Below, piece by piece: positions 16,212 through 26,050 of a stretch of 64,000 nucleotides of DNA. A model generated the notes under the pieces. It saw nothing but the letters and a program-made list of their open reading frames with translations, did no database searches and had not been told where the DNA came from. The DNA is from Bradyrhizobium liaoningense (GTDB lineage Bacteria; Pseudomonadota; Alphaproteobacteria; Rhizobiales; Xanthobacteraceae), in NCBI RefSeq assembly GCF_018130825.1, contig NZ_JAFCJS010000008.1, positions 124,001 through 188,000 of the forward strand, in the 5' to 3' direction. Positions within the stretch are counted from its first letter, which is position 1. Each line of letters begins with the position of its first letter. Both the position numbers and the translations under genes were made by a program.

Positions 16212-16499
16212 TCAGGCGGCAGCCTTGTTCTTGATGGCTCCGACGATCGCAGTGAGGATCGCCCCGCCGGCGCCGCCGGCGACGACTTGTGACACGATGC
16301 CGCCAACGCTCAAGTTTCCAGATTGGGCTGCGGCCATGATGGACGGAAGCAGCAACGTAATGACCTGGCCGAGCAATCCGCCACCGACCAGGCCTGAAAT
16401 GACGTTTCCGGCCATTCCGAGATCAAATGTCGGCGAAGACTTGCCCGCACCAATTCCACCAAGCGCGCCTGAGACGAGGTTGATCAGAATCTGTTCCAT
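16212..16499 (-). CDS. Gly-rich hydrophobic small protein of unknown function
   Basis: A 95-residue product from MEQILINLVSGALGGIGAGK. It is dominated by Gly, Ala, Ile and Val, with repeated GG steps (VISGLVGGGLLGQVITLLLP and VVAGGAGGAILTAIVGAIKN). No signal peptide is obvious; the two apolar blocks could be glycine-zipper membrane helices. Similar small proteins occur in Bradyrhizobiaceae, without known function. It is convergent with the SDR gene. Confidence 0.6.
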   Translation of the reverse strand: MEQILINLVSGALGGIGAGKSSPTFDLGMAGNVISGLVGGGLLGQVITLLLPSIMAAAQSGNLSVGGIVSQVVAGGAGGAILTAIVGAIKNKAAA

Positions 16500-16719
16500 G
16501 CGAATCTCCCGAACAAGGTCGTCGGGCAACTCGCCGGCAACTATTTTCAGTTGTCTGACCAGCGGCCCATTCCCGCATCGTCCGCCGACTTACAGGCAAA
16601 GACAATAGAGTGTGTTGCCGATCGGCCGGTGAAACAAACCCTCGCGGGTGGCACAGGCTGCATAGGGATTTATTCAGCTTGGCAGGAACCCTGACATTGT
16701 GTGCCGCCCTCGTCAGCAG

Positions 16720-16750
16720 CGAAGGCATCGTCGATGCCTTCGCCTTCCTT
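16720..16750 (+). repeat. 31-bp relic matching the 3' part of the SDR gene, containing a 9-bp-arm hairpin
   Basis: Positions 16720-16750 match 16092-16122, inside the SDR gene, at 30 of 31 bases. The match contains the perfect inverted repeat GAAGGCATC gtc GATGCCTTC. The translated frame is also kept (EGIVDAFAFL). It lies just beyond the stop of ggt. Confidence 0.6.
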
Positions 16751-16773
16751 GTGCCGACAACCCACGCGTTCTC

Positions 16774-18510
16774 TCAATACCCGTCGGCTAGCCCCGTGTT
16801 GCGGCGGGGATCGTTGGCGCCATAGTAGCGGTTGTTGCCGACCTGCTTGCCGCCAAGCGACGGCGCGCCCACGATGATGACTGCCAGATGGTTGGCCGGC
16901 TGCGGCGGGCCGAATTTGTGGCCCATGCTCTCCAGAATCTTCTGCGTGTCCGGCGACAGCGCGTAGTTCTCGACATTGGTCAGGTCGGGCAGCCACTGCT
17001 GGTGGATGCGCGGCATGTCGACGGCTTCCTGCGCGTTCATGCCGTAGTCGATCGCGTTGATCATGGTTTGCAGCACGGCCGTGATGATGCGGCTGCCGCC
17101 GGGCGTGCCCACCACCATCACCGGCTTGCCGTCCTTGCTGACGATGGTCGGGCTCATCGAAGAGAGCGGCCGCTTGCCGGGCGCGATGGCGTTGGCTTCG
17201 CCCTGCACCAGTCCATACAGGTTCGGAACGCCAACCTTGGCAGTGAAGTCATCCATTTCATCATTGAGCAGCACGCCGGTCTTTGCCGCCGTGACCTTGG
17301 CGCCGAACCAGTCGTTCAGCGTGTAGGTGACGGACACGGCGTTGCCGTCCTTATCCGCGATTGAATAGTGCGTGGTGTTGCTGCCCTCGTGCGGCGCGAC
17401 GCCCGGCTTGATGTCCTTGGAGACGCCGGCCTTGTTCGGGTCGATCACGGCGCGAATCTTGGCCGCGTAAGCCTTGTCGAGCAGGCGGTCGAGCGGATTC
17501 TTCACGAAGTCGGGATCGCCGAGGTAGCTGTTGCGGTCCACGTAAGCGTGCCGCATCGCTTCGATCTGCACGTGCATGGCAGCTGCGGAGTGATAGCCCA
17601 GCTCCTTGAGCGGATAGCCTTCCAGGATATTCAGGATTTCGCAGATGATGACGCCGCCCGAGCTCGGCGGCGGCGCGGAAACCACGTGATAGCCGCGATA
17701 GTCGCATTCGACAGGTGCGAGCTCGCGCGTCTTGTAGCCGTCGAGGTCGTCCTGCGTCAGCAGGCCTTTGCCGGCCTGGCTGGATGCCACGATGGCGCCG
17801 CCGACCCAGCCCTTATAGAAGCCGTCGGTGCCCTTGCTGCTGATCTCGCGCAGGGTTTTCGCCAGCTCGGATTGCACCAGCCTGTCGCCCACGCCGAATG
17901 GCTGGCCGTTGCTCAGGAAGATGGCGCTGGATGCCGGATCGTCCTTGAAATCGTCGGTCGCCGTGCGCAGCAGGTCGATGTCGCCCTGGTCGAGCACAAA
18001 TCCCTGTTCGGCGAGCTGGATCGCGGGAGCGAGCAGGTCGGCGCGCTTCATGGTGCCGTATTTTTCGCGCGCATATTCCATACCCGAGACGGACCCCGGA
18101 ACGCCCACGGCCAGATGCCCCTTGGTCGAGATGCCCTTGATGACGTTGCCGTCCTTGTCGAGATACATATTGGCCGTCGCCCCCTTGGGGGCCGTCTCGC
18201 GGAAATCGAGGAAGGTCTTGCGGCCGTCGGCGAGCTGAATCGTCATGAAGCCGCCACCTCCGAGATTGCCGGCCGCCGGATAGACGACGGCAAGGGCATA
18301 ACCGACGGCCACAGCAGCATCGACGGCGTTGCCGCCGCGCTTGAGCACCTCAACGCCCACCTGTGTCGCCAGATGCTGCGCGGACACCACCATGCCGTTT
18401 TCCGCGGCGACCGGCGCAACCGATGCCGCGCGTGCGGCGCCGAATATGACGAGGCAGATCGATACGACCGCGGCGGTCATCCACCGCACATTTGTTTGGG
18501 GTTTCGGCAT
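16774..18510 (-). CDS. ggt: Gamma-glutamyltransferase
   Basis: The product is 578 residues with a signal peptide (WMTAAVVSICLVIFGAARAA), so it acts in the periplasm. It is an Ntn-hydrolase precursor cleaved before the nucleophile Thr379 (NTTHYS). NLGGGGFM near the start of the large subunit, and PLSSMSPTIV and GTPGGSRIIT in the small subunit, are family hallmarks. It transfers or hydrolyses the gamma-glutamyl group of glutathione, feeding sulfur and amino-acid recovery; nearby cysE fits that theme. A run of nine C separates the GAGGA ribosome site from the ATG. Confidence 0.93.
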   Translation of the reverse strand: MPKPQTNVRWMTAAVVSICLVIFGAARAASVAPVAAENGMVVSAQHLATQVGVEVLKRGGNAVDAAVAVGYALAVVYPAAGNLGGGGFMTIQLADGRKTFLDFRETAPKGATANMYLDKDGNVIKGISTKGHLAVGVPGSVSGMEYAREKYGTMKRADLLAPAIQLAEQGFVLDQGDIDLLRTATDDFKDDPASSAIFLSNGQPFGVGDRLVQSELAKTLREISSKGTDGFYKGWVGGAIVASSQAGKGLLTQDDLDGYKTRELAPVECDYRGYHVVSAPPPSSGGVIICEILNILEGYPLKELGYHSAAAMHVQIEAMRHAYVDRNSYLGDPDFVKNPLDRLLDKAYAAKIRAVIDPNKAGVSKDIKPGVAPHEGSNTTHYSIADKDGNAVSVTYTLNDWFGAKVTAAKTGVLLNDEMDDFTAKVGVPNLYGLVQGEANAIAPGKRPLSSMSPTIVSKDGKPVMVVGTPGGSRIITAVLQTMINAIDYGMNAQEAVDMPRIHQQWLPDLTNVENYALSPDTQKILESMGHKFGPPQPANHLAVIIVGAPSLGGKQVGNNRYYGANDPRRNTGLADGY

Positions 18511-18519
18511 GGGGGGGGG
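18511..18519 (-). repeat. C9 homopolymer between ribosome site and ggt start
   Basis: On the coding strand the order is TGAGGA, nine C, then ATG. The tract alone sets the spacing between Shine-Dalgarno and start codon, so slippage would change translation efficiency. Confidence 0.6.
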
Positions 18520-18804
18520 TCCTCAGGCTGGCCGGTGATATCGGCACGTTGTTGTCCGCGAACGAACCCTATCAGCTCGCGCCCGCCGAGGGAGCATGAG
18601 GATGTGGCGACGCGCGATGCCAGCCCCGGGCCACACTGCGCTCCCGAGGAGGGCGGGGGAGAGGGGTGGCCCAGGGAATGGTGCGTCCGTCGTTGCGCTT
18701 TGAGGCGCCTATGGAGCGAACCCCCGTGTTGCATCGCTCTCGCCAACCCTCGCTCGCGAAGGGGGAGGGAACCGGCCTTGCTCGGAGCTGGCAGCTTCCA
18801 CCTC

Positions 18805-18849
18805 CGGCAACGCCCGCGCAATTGACCAGCTGCCCCGAGCCCGATCAGC
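18805..18849 (+). pseudogene. Relic of the cysE 3' end
   Basis: CGGCAA...CGCGCAATTGACCAGCTGCC...GAGCCCG, followed by ATCAG, aligns with the last codons of cysE (15402-15446) in the same orientation, with a few substitutions and single-base gaps. Only about 40 bp survive; there is no reading frame of consequence. The remaining part of the 355-bp gap 18511-18865 shows no gene. Confidence 0.5.
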
Positions 18850-18865
18850 GGGCGTCATCACGCCA

Positions 18866-19384
18866 TCAGGCGGCGCGGCGGTGGCTCTCGCCGCCATGTT
18901 GAGGCGTGACCGGCTCCGAGCTGGTCTGGCCCGGAGCGTCCAGCACGGCGACGTGATGGCGATAGACCATCGCCCAGCCCTTCCATCCCGTGAACAGCAG
19001 GATGCCGACGACGATCAGCGACAGCACCACGCCCCAGGGCTTGATCGCGGCCTCGCTGCCTTGCGCATAGCGCAGATACAAATTTACGAGCGCCAGCACG
19101 ACGGCCGCAAGATTGCCGACCATGTGGTACCAGGCATCATTGAGACGGCGGATCCGGGGCTCGCTCAGGAAATCAGTAAAGCCGGCCGTGGCGGCAACCA
19201 GCGCCATGACGATGCCGGCGCCGATCAGCCACATGGCGGCCCTGGCCCAGAAACCGTCGCCGGTTCCAATAAAGGCCAGATCGGCGATGGGTGCGCCGAC
19301 CAGAAACGCCACGGGGAACGGGATGATCATGGGGTGGAGCGGATGGTCGCCAATGGCGGCCGTCGTCTTGGGGTTGATGCTCAT
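18866..19384 (-). CDS. DUF2231 family membrane protein
   Basis: A 172-residue product from MSINPKTTAAIGDHPLHPMI, which includes the family-typical HPLHPMIIPFP. Four hydrophobic segments follow: about residues 20-40, 48-70, 88-108 and 118-138. The tail is polar and His-rich. DUF2231 proteins are integral membrane proteins of unknown function. GAGG lies eight bases before the ATG. The open frame continues to 19768, but that part is low-complexity antisense sequence. Confidence 0.85.
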   Translation of the reverse strand: MSINPKTTAAIGDHPLHPMIIPFPVAFLVGAPIADLAFIGTGDGFWARAAMWLIGAGIVMALVAATAGFTDFLSEPRIRRLNDAWYHMVGNLAAVVLALVNLYLRYAQGSEAAIKPWGVVLSLIVVGILLFTGWKGWAMVYRHHVAVLDAPGQTSSEPVTPQHGGESHRRAA

Positions 19385-19818
19385 GGCAATGCCTCGCTGA
19401 AAGTGATTTTCGGGACAATTTTGGGGGCGAGGGCTGGTTCCTCGGGGGGCATGGTTGGTGGAGCCCGGGCCCTGCGGCCGACTGCCCCGCACCTGCGCGC
19501 CCGGCCATCCCCCTGCGCCGCCTGCCTTTCCCGCAGCCAATTGCGCCGCCGGTAACCCCGCATTAACCATCGGCGGGCTCTGGTAAGGGTGGACAGGCGT
19601 GCCCGGAGCCCGAAGGTCAAGGCTGGGGTCAAGGCCCTTAGTTTTGACATCTTGGCAGGGAATGCAGGCGGCCGGCTTTGGACGAGCCCTGCACCCCAAG
19701 AAAGACAAGGCTTTGAGCGGGCTTGCCGGCTGCGCGGTTGGCGCGGCGGTTGGGGAACCGGCGGTCATTTGCTGGCCGGGACATGAGGTTTAGAGATCGC
19801 CTTGAGAGGATACTGCTT
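19385..19818. other. 434-bp region upstream of the tol operon
   Basis: This holds the promoters for the DUF2231 gene (leftwards) and tolQ (rightwards). A near-consensus CtrA motif GTAA-N7-TTAA lies at 19552-19566. No thioesterase gene (ybgC), which often precedes tolQ, is present here. Frames crossing the region look non-coding. Confidence 0.45.
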
Positions 19819-20535
<717 letters not shown>

Positions 20536-20577
20536 CGACGGCATGTATAGTGTGAAGGGCAATTTGGGCACGCGATC

Positions 20578-21030
20578 ATGGCCATGAACGTTGCGAGTTC
20601 GTCCGGAGGCGGCGGGCGCCGTGGCCGGCGCAAGCCCGTCGTGGCCGAGATCAACGTCACGCCGATGGTCGACGTGATGCTGGTGCTGCTCATCATCTTC
20701 ATGGTGTCGGCGCCGATGCTGACGGTCGGTGTGCCGCTCGACCTGCCGCAGACCCAGGCCAAGAGCCTCGAAAACAACGACCAGAAGCCGCTGCAGATGT
20801 CGGTCGACATCAAGGGCAAGGTCTTCATCAACGACGCCGAGGTCGCGATCAACGAGCTGGTGCCGAAGCTGAAGGCGATCACGGATGCCCGCGGCGGGCT
20901 CGAGGAACGCATCTATCTGCGCGCCGACAAGAAGGCGGATTACGGCACGGTGGCCAAGGTGATGGGCCTGTTGTCCGGTGCCGGATTCAAGAAGCTTGCC
21001 CTCGTCACGGAAGCGGATCAGGGGTCCTAG
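20578..21030 (+). CDS. tolR: Tol-Pal system protein TolR
   Basis: The product is 150 residues. It has a short cytoplasmic Gly/Arg-rich start, EINVTPMVDVMLVLLIIFMV (the one membrane helix, with the essential proton-carrying Asp) and a periplasmic domain ending in the LLSGAGFKKLALVTE region of the ExbD/TolR family. It couples the proton gradient to TolA together with TolQ. It is 42 bp after tolQ and 4 bp before tolA, in the same operon. Confidence 0.95.
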   Translation: MAMNVASSSGGGGRRGRRKPVVAEINVTPMVDVMLVLLIIFMVSAPMLTVGVPLDLPQTQAKSLENNDQKPLQMSVDIKGKVFINDAEVAINELVPKLKAITDARGGLEERIYLRADKKADYGTVAKVMGLLSGAGFKKLALVTEADQGS

Positions 21031-21034
21031 ACCG

Positions 21035-21994
21035 GTGAAGGTGAACGTCGACAAGACACTCGTTGCGTCGATTGCCCTCCATGTCCTCGTGCTTGGATGG
21101 GGCCTCGTCACCTTTAGCAGCAAGGCCTACATCGCGCCCGAGGAGTCGCTTCCGGTCGACATCATCTCCACCGATCAGCTCGCCAAGATGATGGCTGGGC
21201 AGAAGACCGGCAAGAAGGAAGAGCCGAAGCCCAAGGTCGAGAAGATCGCCGAGGCCAAGCCCGAAGAGGATGCCGTCGGCAAGGTCACCGAGAAGAAAGA
21301 GCTGATCAAGACCAACTCGCAGCCGGAGCCGCCGCCGAAGCCCGTGGAGAAGCCGGTCGAGAAGAAGCCCGAGCCGCCGAAGCCCGTTGCCGAGGCCAAG
21401 CCGAAGGAAGAGCCGAAGCCGCAGGAAAAGAAGCCTGATCCGGCCAAGGAAGATCCGATCGCCGAACTCCAGAAGAAGCTGGACACCAAGAAGCCGCCGC
21501 CGAAGCCGGTCGAGCAGAAGGTCGCGGCGGTGCAGCCGCAGCAGCAGCCGAAGCCGAAGGAGCGCACCTTCGATCCCGCGCAGATCCAGCGCGACCTCGA
21601 CAAGCGCGCCACGACCCGACACGAGCTCGCCGGCTCGACTTTGAATGCGTCGGCTTCGCTGGGATCGACGACCGGGACTGCCGCCAACAACGTCGCGACC
21701 TGGCAAGGTGCGTTCATGTCGGCGGTCAAACGCTGCTTCACGCCCACCTATAACGGACAGGATGCCGATCAATACGAAGCGGACATCGATATCTACATGA
21801 AGATCGATGGAACGCTAGCATCCGAGCCGGTTGTCGTTGCGGCGAAAGGACCGTCCCGGTCGATCGCTCAGGCAGTGGCGGAGAGTGGCAAGCGCGCCAT
21901 CGTGCAATGTCAGGCCTATTCGTTCCTGCCAAAGCAACAATATGACACTTGGAAAACCATTCCGATGCGCTTCGGCCTGAAAGATATGCTGTGA
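21035..21994 (+). CDS. tolA: Cell envelope protein TolA
   Basis: A 319-residue product from GTG at 21035, four bases after tolR. Residues 7-27 are the membrane anchor ([20 protein letters not shown]). A long Lys/Pro/Glu-rich domain (about 55-205) spans the periplasm, and a C-terminal globular domain (about 225-319, with CFTPTYNG and [16 protein letters not shown]) should contact TolB and Pal. The middle is Pro-rich rather than the Ala/Lys/Glu helix of enteric TolA, as is usual in alphaproteobacteria. An earlier ATG (20978) lies within tolR. Confidence 0.9.
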   Translation: MKVNVDKTLVASIALHVLVLGWGLVTFSSKAYIAPEESLPVDIISTDQLAKMMAGQKTGKKEEPKPKVEKIAEAKPEEDAVGKVTEKKELIKTNSQPEPPPKPVEKPVEKKPEPPKPVAEAKPKEEPKPQEKKPDPAKEDPIAELQKKLDTKKPPPKPVEQKVAAVQPQQQPKPKERTFDPAQIQRDLDKRATTRHELAGSTLNASASLGSTTGTAANNVATWQGAFMSAVKRCFTPTYNGQDADQYEADIDIYMKIDGTLASEPVVVAAKGPSRSIAQAVAESGKRAIVQCQAYSFLPKQQYDTWKTIPMRFGLKDML

Positions 21995-22017
21995 CATCCG
22001 AACCAAAGAATTTTGCG

Positions 22018-23382
22018 ATGAATGACATCCGATCGATGAACCGCCGCCGCTTCATGACCATTGGTGGATCGGCGCTGGCGATGCTTGGGGGCGGACCCGC
22101 CTTCGCCCAGGCCCAAAAGCGGCTTGAAATCAATCCCACCGAATTTCGGCCTATTCCGATCGCGATCACCAACTTCGTGCCGGGCTCGCCGTCCGACGGC
22201 GACGTCGGCAATGGCGTCACGCAGGTCATCACCAACAATCTGAAGCGCTCGGGCCTGTTTTCCCCGATCGACCAGGCCGCCTTCATCGAGCGCATCAGCA
22301 ACATCGACGCCGCGCCGCAATTCGAGAACTGGAAGACCATCAACGCGCAGGCGGTCGTCACCGGCCGCATGACGCGGCAACCGGACGGCAGGCTCAAGGC
22401 CGAATTCCGCCTGTGGGACGTCGTCACCGGCCAGCAGCTCGCGGGACAGCAATATTTCACCTCGCCGGAATATTGGCGCCGCATCGCCCACATCATCTCC
22501 GACCAGATCTACGAGCGCATGACCGGCGAAAAGGGCTATTTCGACAGCCGCGTCGTGTTCGTGGACGAGACCGGGCCGAAGGAGCGCCGCGTCAAGCGGC
22601 TCGCGATGATGGACCAGGACGGCGCCAATGTGCGCTATCTGACCCGCGGCTCCGACCTCGTGCTGACGCCGCGCTTCTCGCCGAACTCGCAAGAGATCAC
22701 CTACATGGAGTTCGGCCAGGGCGATCCGAAGGTCTATCTCTTCAACATCGAGACCGGCCAGCGCGAGATCGTCGGCAACTTCCCGGGCATGACCTTCGCG
22801 CCGCGCTTCTCGCCGGACGGCCAGCGCGTGATCATGAGCCTGCAGCAGGGCGGCAATTCCAACCTGTTCGTGATGGATCTGCGCTCGCGCTCGACCACGC
22901 GCCTCACCGACACGCCGGCGATCGACACGTCTCCGTCCTACTCGCCGGACGGCACCCGCATCTGCTTCGAGTCCGATCGCGGTGGCCGGTCGCAGATCTA
23001 TGTGATGGCGGCGGGCGGAGGACAGGCGCAGCGCATCTCCTTCTCCAAGGACGACACCAACGCCAGCTATTCGACACCGGTGTGGTCGCCGAAGGGCGAT
23101 TACATCGCCTTCACCAGGCAAGGCGGCGGACAGTTCTCGATCGGCGTGATGAAGCCTGATGGCAGCGGCGAGCGTCTGCTCACCTCCGGCTTCCACAACG
23201 AGGGCCCGACCTTCTCGCCCAACGGCCGCGTGCTGATGTTCTTCCGCGATCCCGGTGGCAATGGCGGACCGTCGCTGTACTCCGTCGACATCTCCGGCCG
23301 CAACGAGCTGAAGGTGCCGACGCCGGGCTTCGCCTCCGACCCGGCGTGGTCGCCGCTATTGTCCTCGACGGCCGGTCAATAG
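22018..23382 (+). CDS. tolB: Tol-Pal system beta-propeller protein TolB, with a Tat-like signal
   Basis: The product is 454 residues. The N-terminus [20 protein letters not shown], followed by a weakly hydrophobic stretch to AFAQA, is a twin-arginine-type signal peptide rather than a plain Sec one. An N-terminal alpha/beta domain ([13 protein letters not shown]) precedes six propeller blades seen as repeats: [39 protein letters not shown] and [13 protein letters not shown]. It is a periplasmic partner of Pal and TolA in outer-membrane constriction. It starts 23 bp after tolA. Confidence 0.93.
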   Translation: MNDIRSMNRRRFMTIGGSALAMLGGGPAFAQAQKRLEINPTEFRPIPIAITNFVPGSPSDGDVGNGVTQVITNNLKRSGLFSPIDQAAFIERISNIDAAPQFENWKTINAQAVVTGRMTRQPDGRLKAEFRLWDVVTGQQLAGQQYFTSPEYWRRIAHIISDQIYERMTGEKGYFDSRVVFVDETGPKERRVKRLAMMDQDGANVRYLTRGSDLVLTPRFSPNSQEITYMEFGQGDPKVYLFNIETGQREIVGNFPGMTFAPRFSPDGQRVIMSLQQGGNSNLFVMDLRSRSTTRLTDTPAIDTSPSYSPDGTRICFESDRGGRSQIYVMAAGGGQAQRISFSKDDTNASYSTPVWSPKGDYIAFTRQGGGQFSIGVMKPDGSGERLLTSGFHNEGPTFSPNGRVLMFFRDPGGNGGPSLYSVDISGRNELKVPTPGFASDPAWSPLLSSTAGQ

Positions 23383-23618
23383 ACCGCGTGTTCAGACGCG
23401 CGATGTTATCGAAAAAACGCGCCGATTTTTTCGCGTTCGGTGGGGAAAGCAAGCTTTCCTTCACCTTGTGCCCGGCAACGCTTGCCTAGTTGCTTGATAT
23501 TTCAGCAGAATCGGGTTCGCAATTGCCGAAAAACAACTCGACTTTAACGATGTTCCCTCAGAAAGGCTTCACCTGGGTTGGGTAAAAGTACGCTCTAAAC
23601 AGGATGCGTAATTAGCCA

Positions 23619-25952
23619 ATGCAGCTGGCCGACCAGAAGCAGAGCGATCGAGACGAGCTGGAGCCGATACTCTACGCCGCTCTCATCAACTCTATGGTGC
23701 AGAATTTCTGGGCGATTTTCCTCGGCTCGGCCTCCGCCGCCGTGGCCGCGGTCATGACTGCGCTGAAGACCGGCGACGTCTTGCTGTGGCCGCTCGCATT
23801 TCTGCTGATCGCCATCGGTACCGCGCGCGCGTTCCAGATGCGCGGATACGAGAACCGTGCGCACCCACTGTCGTTCGAGGAAGCCAAGCATCTGGAGCCG
23901 CGCTACTGGATCGGCGCGCTCAGCTATGCGGCGGTACTCGGCATCTGGGCCTTCGTCGTCATCTACAACAACGAGGATCCGGTGGCCGACATGCTCGCTG
24001 TCGCCATCGGCATCGGCTACACCGCCGGCGGCGCCGCCCGCAATTACGGCCAGCCCCGGGTGATCCAGTGGCACGTCGCGCTCGCCTGCGGTCCGATGTC
24101 GCTCGCGCTGCTGCTGCACGGCGGCCCCTACCACGTCGGCCTTGCGATCCTGCTGATGTTCTTCTTCATCGGCTTGAAGAACATCAACCTCAGCCTGCAT
24201 GCGATCTTCGTCAAGGCGCTGACCTCGAGCTTCCGCGAATCCGCGCTGGCGAGCCAGTTCGACACCGCGCTCAACAACATGCCGCACGGCCTGTGCATGT
24301 TTCGCGCCGACGGGCGCCTTGCGGTGATGAACCATCGCTTCGGCCAGCTGATGGATCTGCCAGAGGATCTGGTCAAGCGCGGGGCCACCGCGGCCGACAT
24401 CGTGTCGGCCTGCATCGCCGCGGGCTCCATCTCGGCGGAGAGCGGCAACCAGATCATGGCCGAGATCGCGCATGCGCGGATCTGCGAGATCGTCACCGCC
24501 GATCCGGATCCCTCGCGCGGCCGTACCCTGGCCTGGACCTTCCAGCCGATGACCGGCGGCGGCACCGTGCTGCTGCTCGAAGACATCACCGAACGCACCA
24601 ACGCCGAAGCCCGCATCAGCCATCTCGCCCGCTACGACGAGCTCACCGCGCTGCCCAACCGCGTCTCTTTCCGCGACGAGATCGAGCGCCTGCTGGCCAA
24701 CGCGCACCACGCCGAACGGCTCTCGGCGCTGCTGTTCGTCGACCTCGACCAGTTCAAGCAGGTCAACGACACGCTCGGCCATCCCTGCGGCGACCAGCTC
24801 CTGTGCGCGGTTGCCAACCGCCTGCGCGAGATGCTGCGCCCGGAAGATTTCGTCGCCCGCTTCGGCGGCGACGAGTTCGTCGTGTTCCAGCAGAACATCT
24901 CGTCGGCCGAGGACGCCGCGAGCCTCGCCCGCCGCATCGTCGAGCGGCTCAGCGAGCGCTACCGCATCGACAATCACCTGGTCGAGATCGGCGCCAGCGT
25001 CGGCATCGCGCTGACCTCGCCCGACGGCAAGGTCAGCGCCGACACCCTGCTCAAGAACGCCGACATGGCGCTGTACCGCGCCAAGGCCGACGGCCGCGGC
25101 ACTTTCTGCTTCTTCCGCGATGAGATGGCGGCGACCGTCGAGGCGCGCCGCATCCTCGAGCTCGACCTGCGCAAGGCGCTCGCCAACGAGGAGTTCGAGC
25201 TGTTCTACCAGCCGCTGGTCAATCTGAAGTCCGGCAAGATCACGACCTGCGAGGCGCTGCTGCGCTGGAATCATCCGGTGCGCGGCACGGTTTCGCCGGT
25301 CGACATCATTCCGGTCGCCGAGGACATGGGCCTGATCGTCGATCTCGGCCGCTGGATCCTGCGCCGCGCCTGCATGGAATGCATGAAGTGGCCGGAGGGC
25401 GTCAGCGTCGCCGTCAACTTCTCGCCGCAGCAATTCCACCAGCGCGACGTCCTGAGCGAGATCCGCTACGCGCTGGAAGTCTCGGGGCTTCCGGCGCATC
25501 GCCTCGAGATCGAGATCACCGAGTCCTCGCTGCTGCGCAACACCCAGCTGACCCACGATATCCTGTCGCAGCTGCATGCGCTCGGCGTGCGCATCTCGCT
25601 CGACGATTTCGGCACCGGCTATTCGAGCCTCAGCTACCTGCACAATTTCCCGATGCAGAAGGTGAAGATCGACCGCTCCTTCCTGGAAGGCATCGACACC
25701 GACCGGCCGCTGACGCTGCTCCGCGGCGTGGCACGCCTGTCGGCCGACCTCGGCATGGCGGTCGTGGTCGAGGGCATCGAGACCAACGAGCAGCTCGAGC
25801 TGATCAGCGCCGACGGCACCGTGTCCGAGGCGCAAGGCTATCTGTTCAGCCGTCCGGTGCCCGCCGTGCGGATGCGCCAGCTCCTCAACGCCTCGCATGG
25901 GCGGCGCGGCGAGAGCCTACTCCAGGTCGTGGGCTCGCGCTCCTTCGCCTGA
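23619..25952 (+). CDS. Membrane diguanylate cyclase/phosphodiesterase (PAS-GGDEF-EAL)
   Basis: The product is 777 residues. Several hydrophobic segments in residues 22-195 form a membrane sensor. A PAS-like domain follows (about 205-320, NMPHGLCMFRADGRLAVMNH). The GGDEF motif is intact at 416-420, with an RPED inhibition site five residues before it. The EAL domain has EALLRWNHP at 545 onwards, and DDFGTGYSSLSYL and EGIET later. Both synthesis and breakdown of cyclic di-GMP are therefore possible. It lies between tolB and pal, which are usually neighbours, after a 236-bp gap that suggests its own promoter. Confidence 0.92.
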   Translation: MQLADQKQSDRDELEPILYAALINSMVQNFWAIFLGSASAAVAAVMTALKTGDVLLWPLAFLLIAIGTARAFQMRGYENRAHPLSFEEAKHLEPRYWIGALSYAAVLGIWAFVVIYNNEDPVADMLAVAIGIGYTAGGAARNYGQPRVIQWHVALACGPMSLALLLHGGPYHVGLAILLMFFFIGLKNINLSLHAIFVKALTSSFRESALASQFDTALNNMPHGLCMFRADGRLAVMNHRFGQLMDLPEDLVKRGATAADIVSACIAAGSISAESGNQIMAEIAHARICEIVTADPDPSRGRTLAWTFQPMTGGGTVLLLEDITERTNAEARISHLARYDELTALPNRVSFRDEIERLLANAHHAERLSALLFVDLDQFKQVNDTLGHPCGDQLLCAVANRLREMLRPEDFVARFGGDEFVVFQQNISSAEDAASLARRIVERLSERYRIDNHLVEIGASVGIALTSPDGKVSADTLLKNADMALYRAKADGRGTFCFFRDEMAATVEARRILELDLRKALANEEFELFYQPLVNLKSGKITTCEALLRWNHPVRGTVSPVDIIPVAEDMGLIVDLGRWILRRACMECMKWPEGVSVAVNFSPQQFHQRDVLSEIRYALEVSGLPAHRLEIEITESSLLRNTQLTHDILSQLHALGVRISLDDFGTGYSSLSYLHNFPMQKVKIDRSFLEGIDTDRPLTLLRGVARLSADLGMAVVVEGIETNEQLELISADGTVSEAQGYLFSRPVPAVRMRQLLNASHGRRGESLLQVVGSRSFA

Positions 25953-26050
25953 TTCCCGCTTCCCGAAATCTCCCGTCGTTTCAGACTGTTGCCAGGTACC
26001 GTAGTGCTACGGGGGGTTAACCCTAACACTTCGATTGCTTTGCTTCGTTG

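Noticed and set aside
19385-19768. N-terminal extension of the DUF2231 frame, and a plus-strand frame in the tolQ leader
   Set aside because: Low-complexity Pro/Ala/Gly sequence without family similarity; the DUF2231 motif HPLHPM begins just after 19384.
23410-23433. CGAAAAAA...TTTTTTCG inverted repeat after tolB as terminator
   Set aside because: The stem is mostly A-T and has no GC-rich core; too weak to call.
23595-25898. 767-codon frame antisense to the GGDEF-EAL gene
   Set aside because: Composition (Asp/Arg/Gln/His-rich) is the antisense image of a high-GC gene; the plus-strand protein has intact catalytic motifs.
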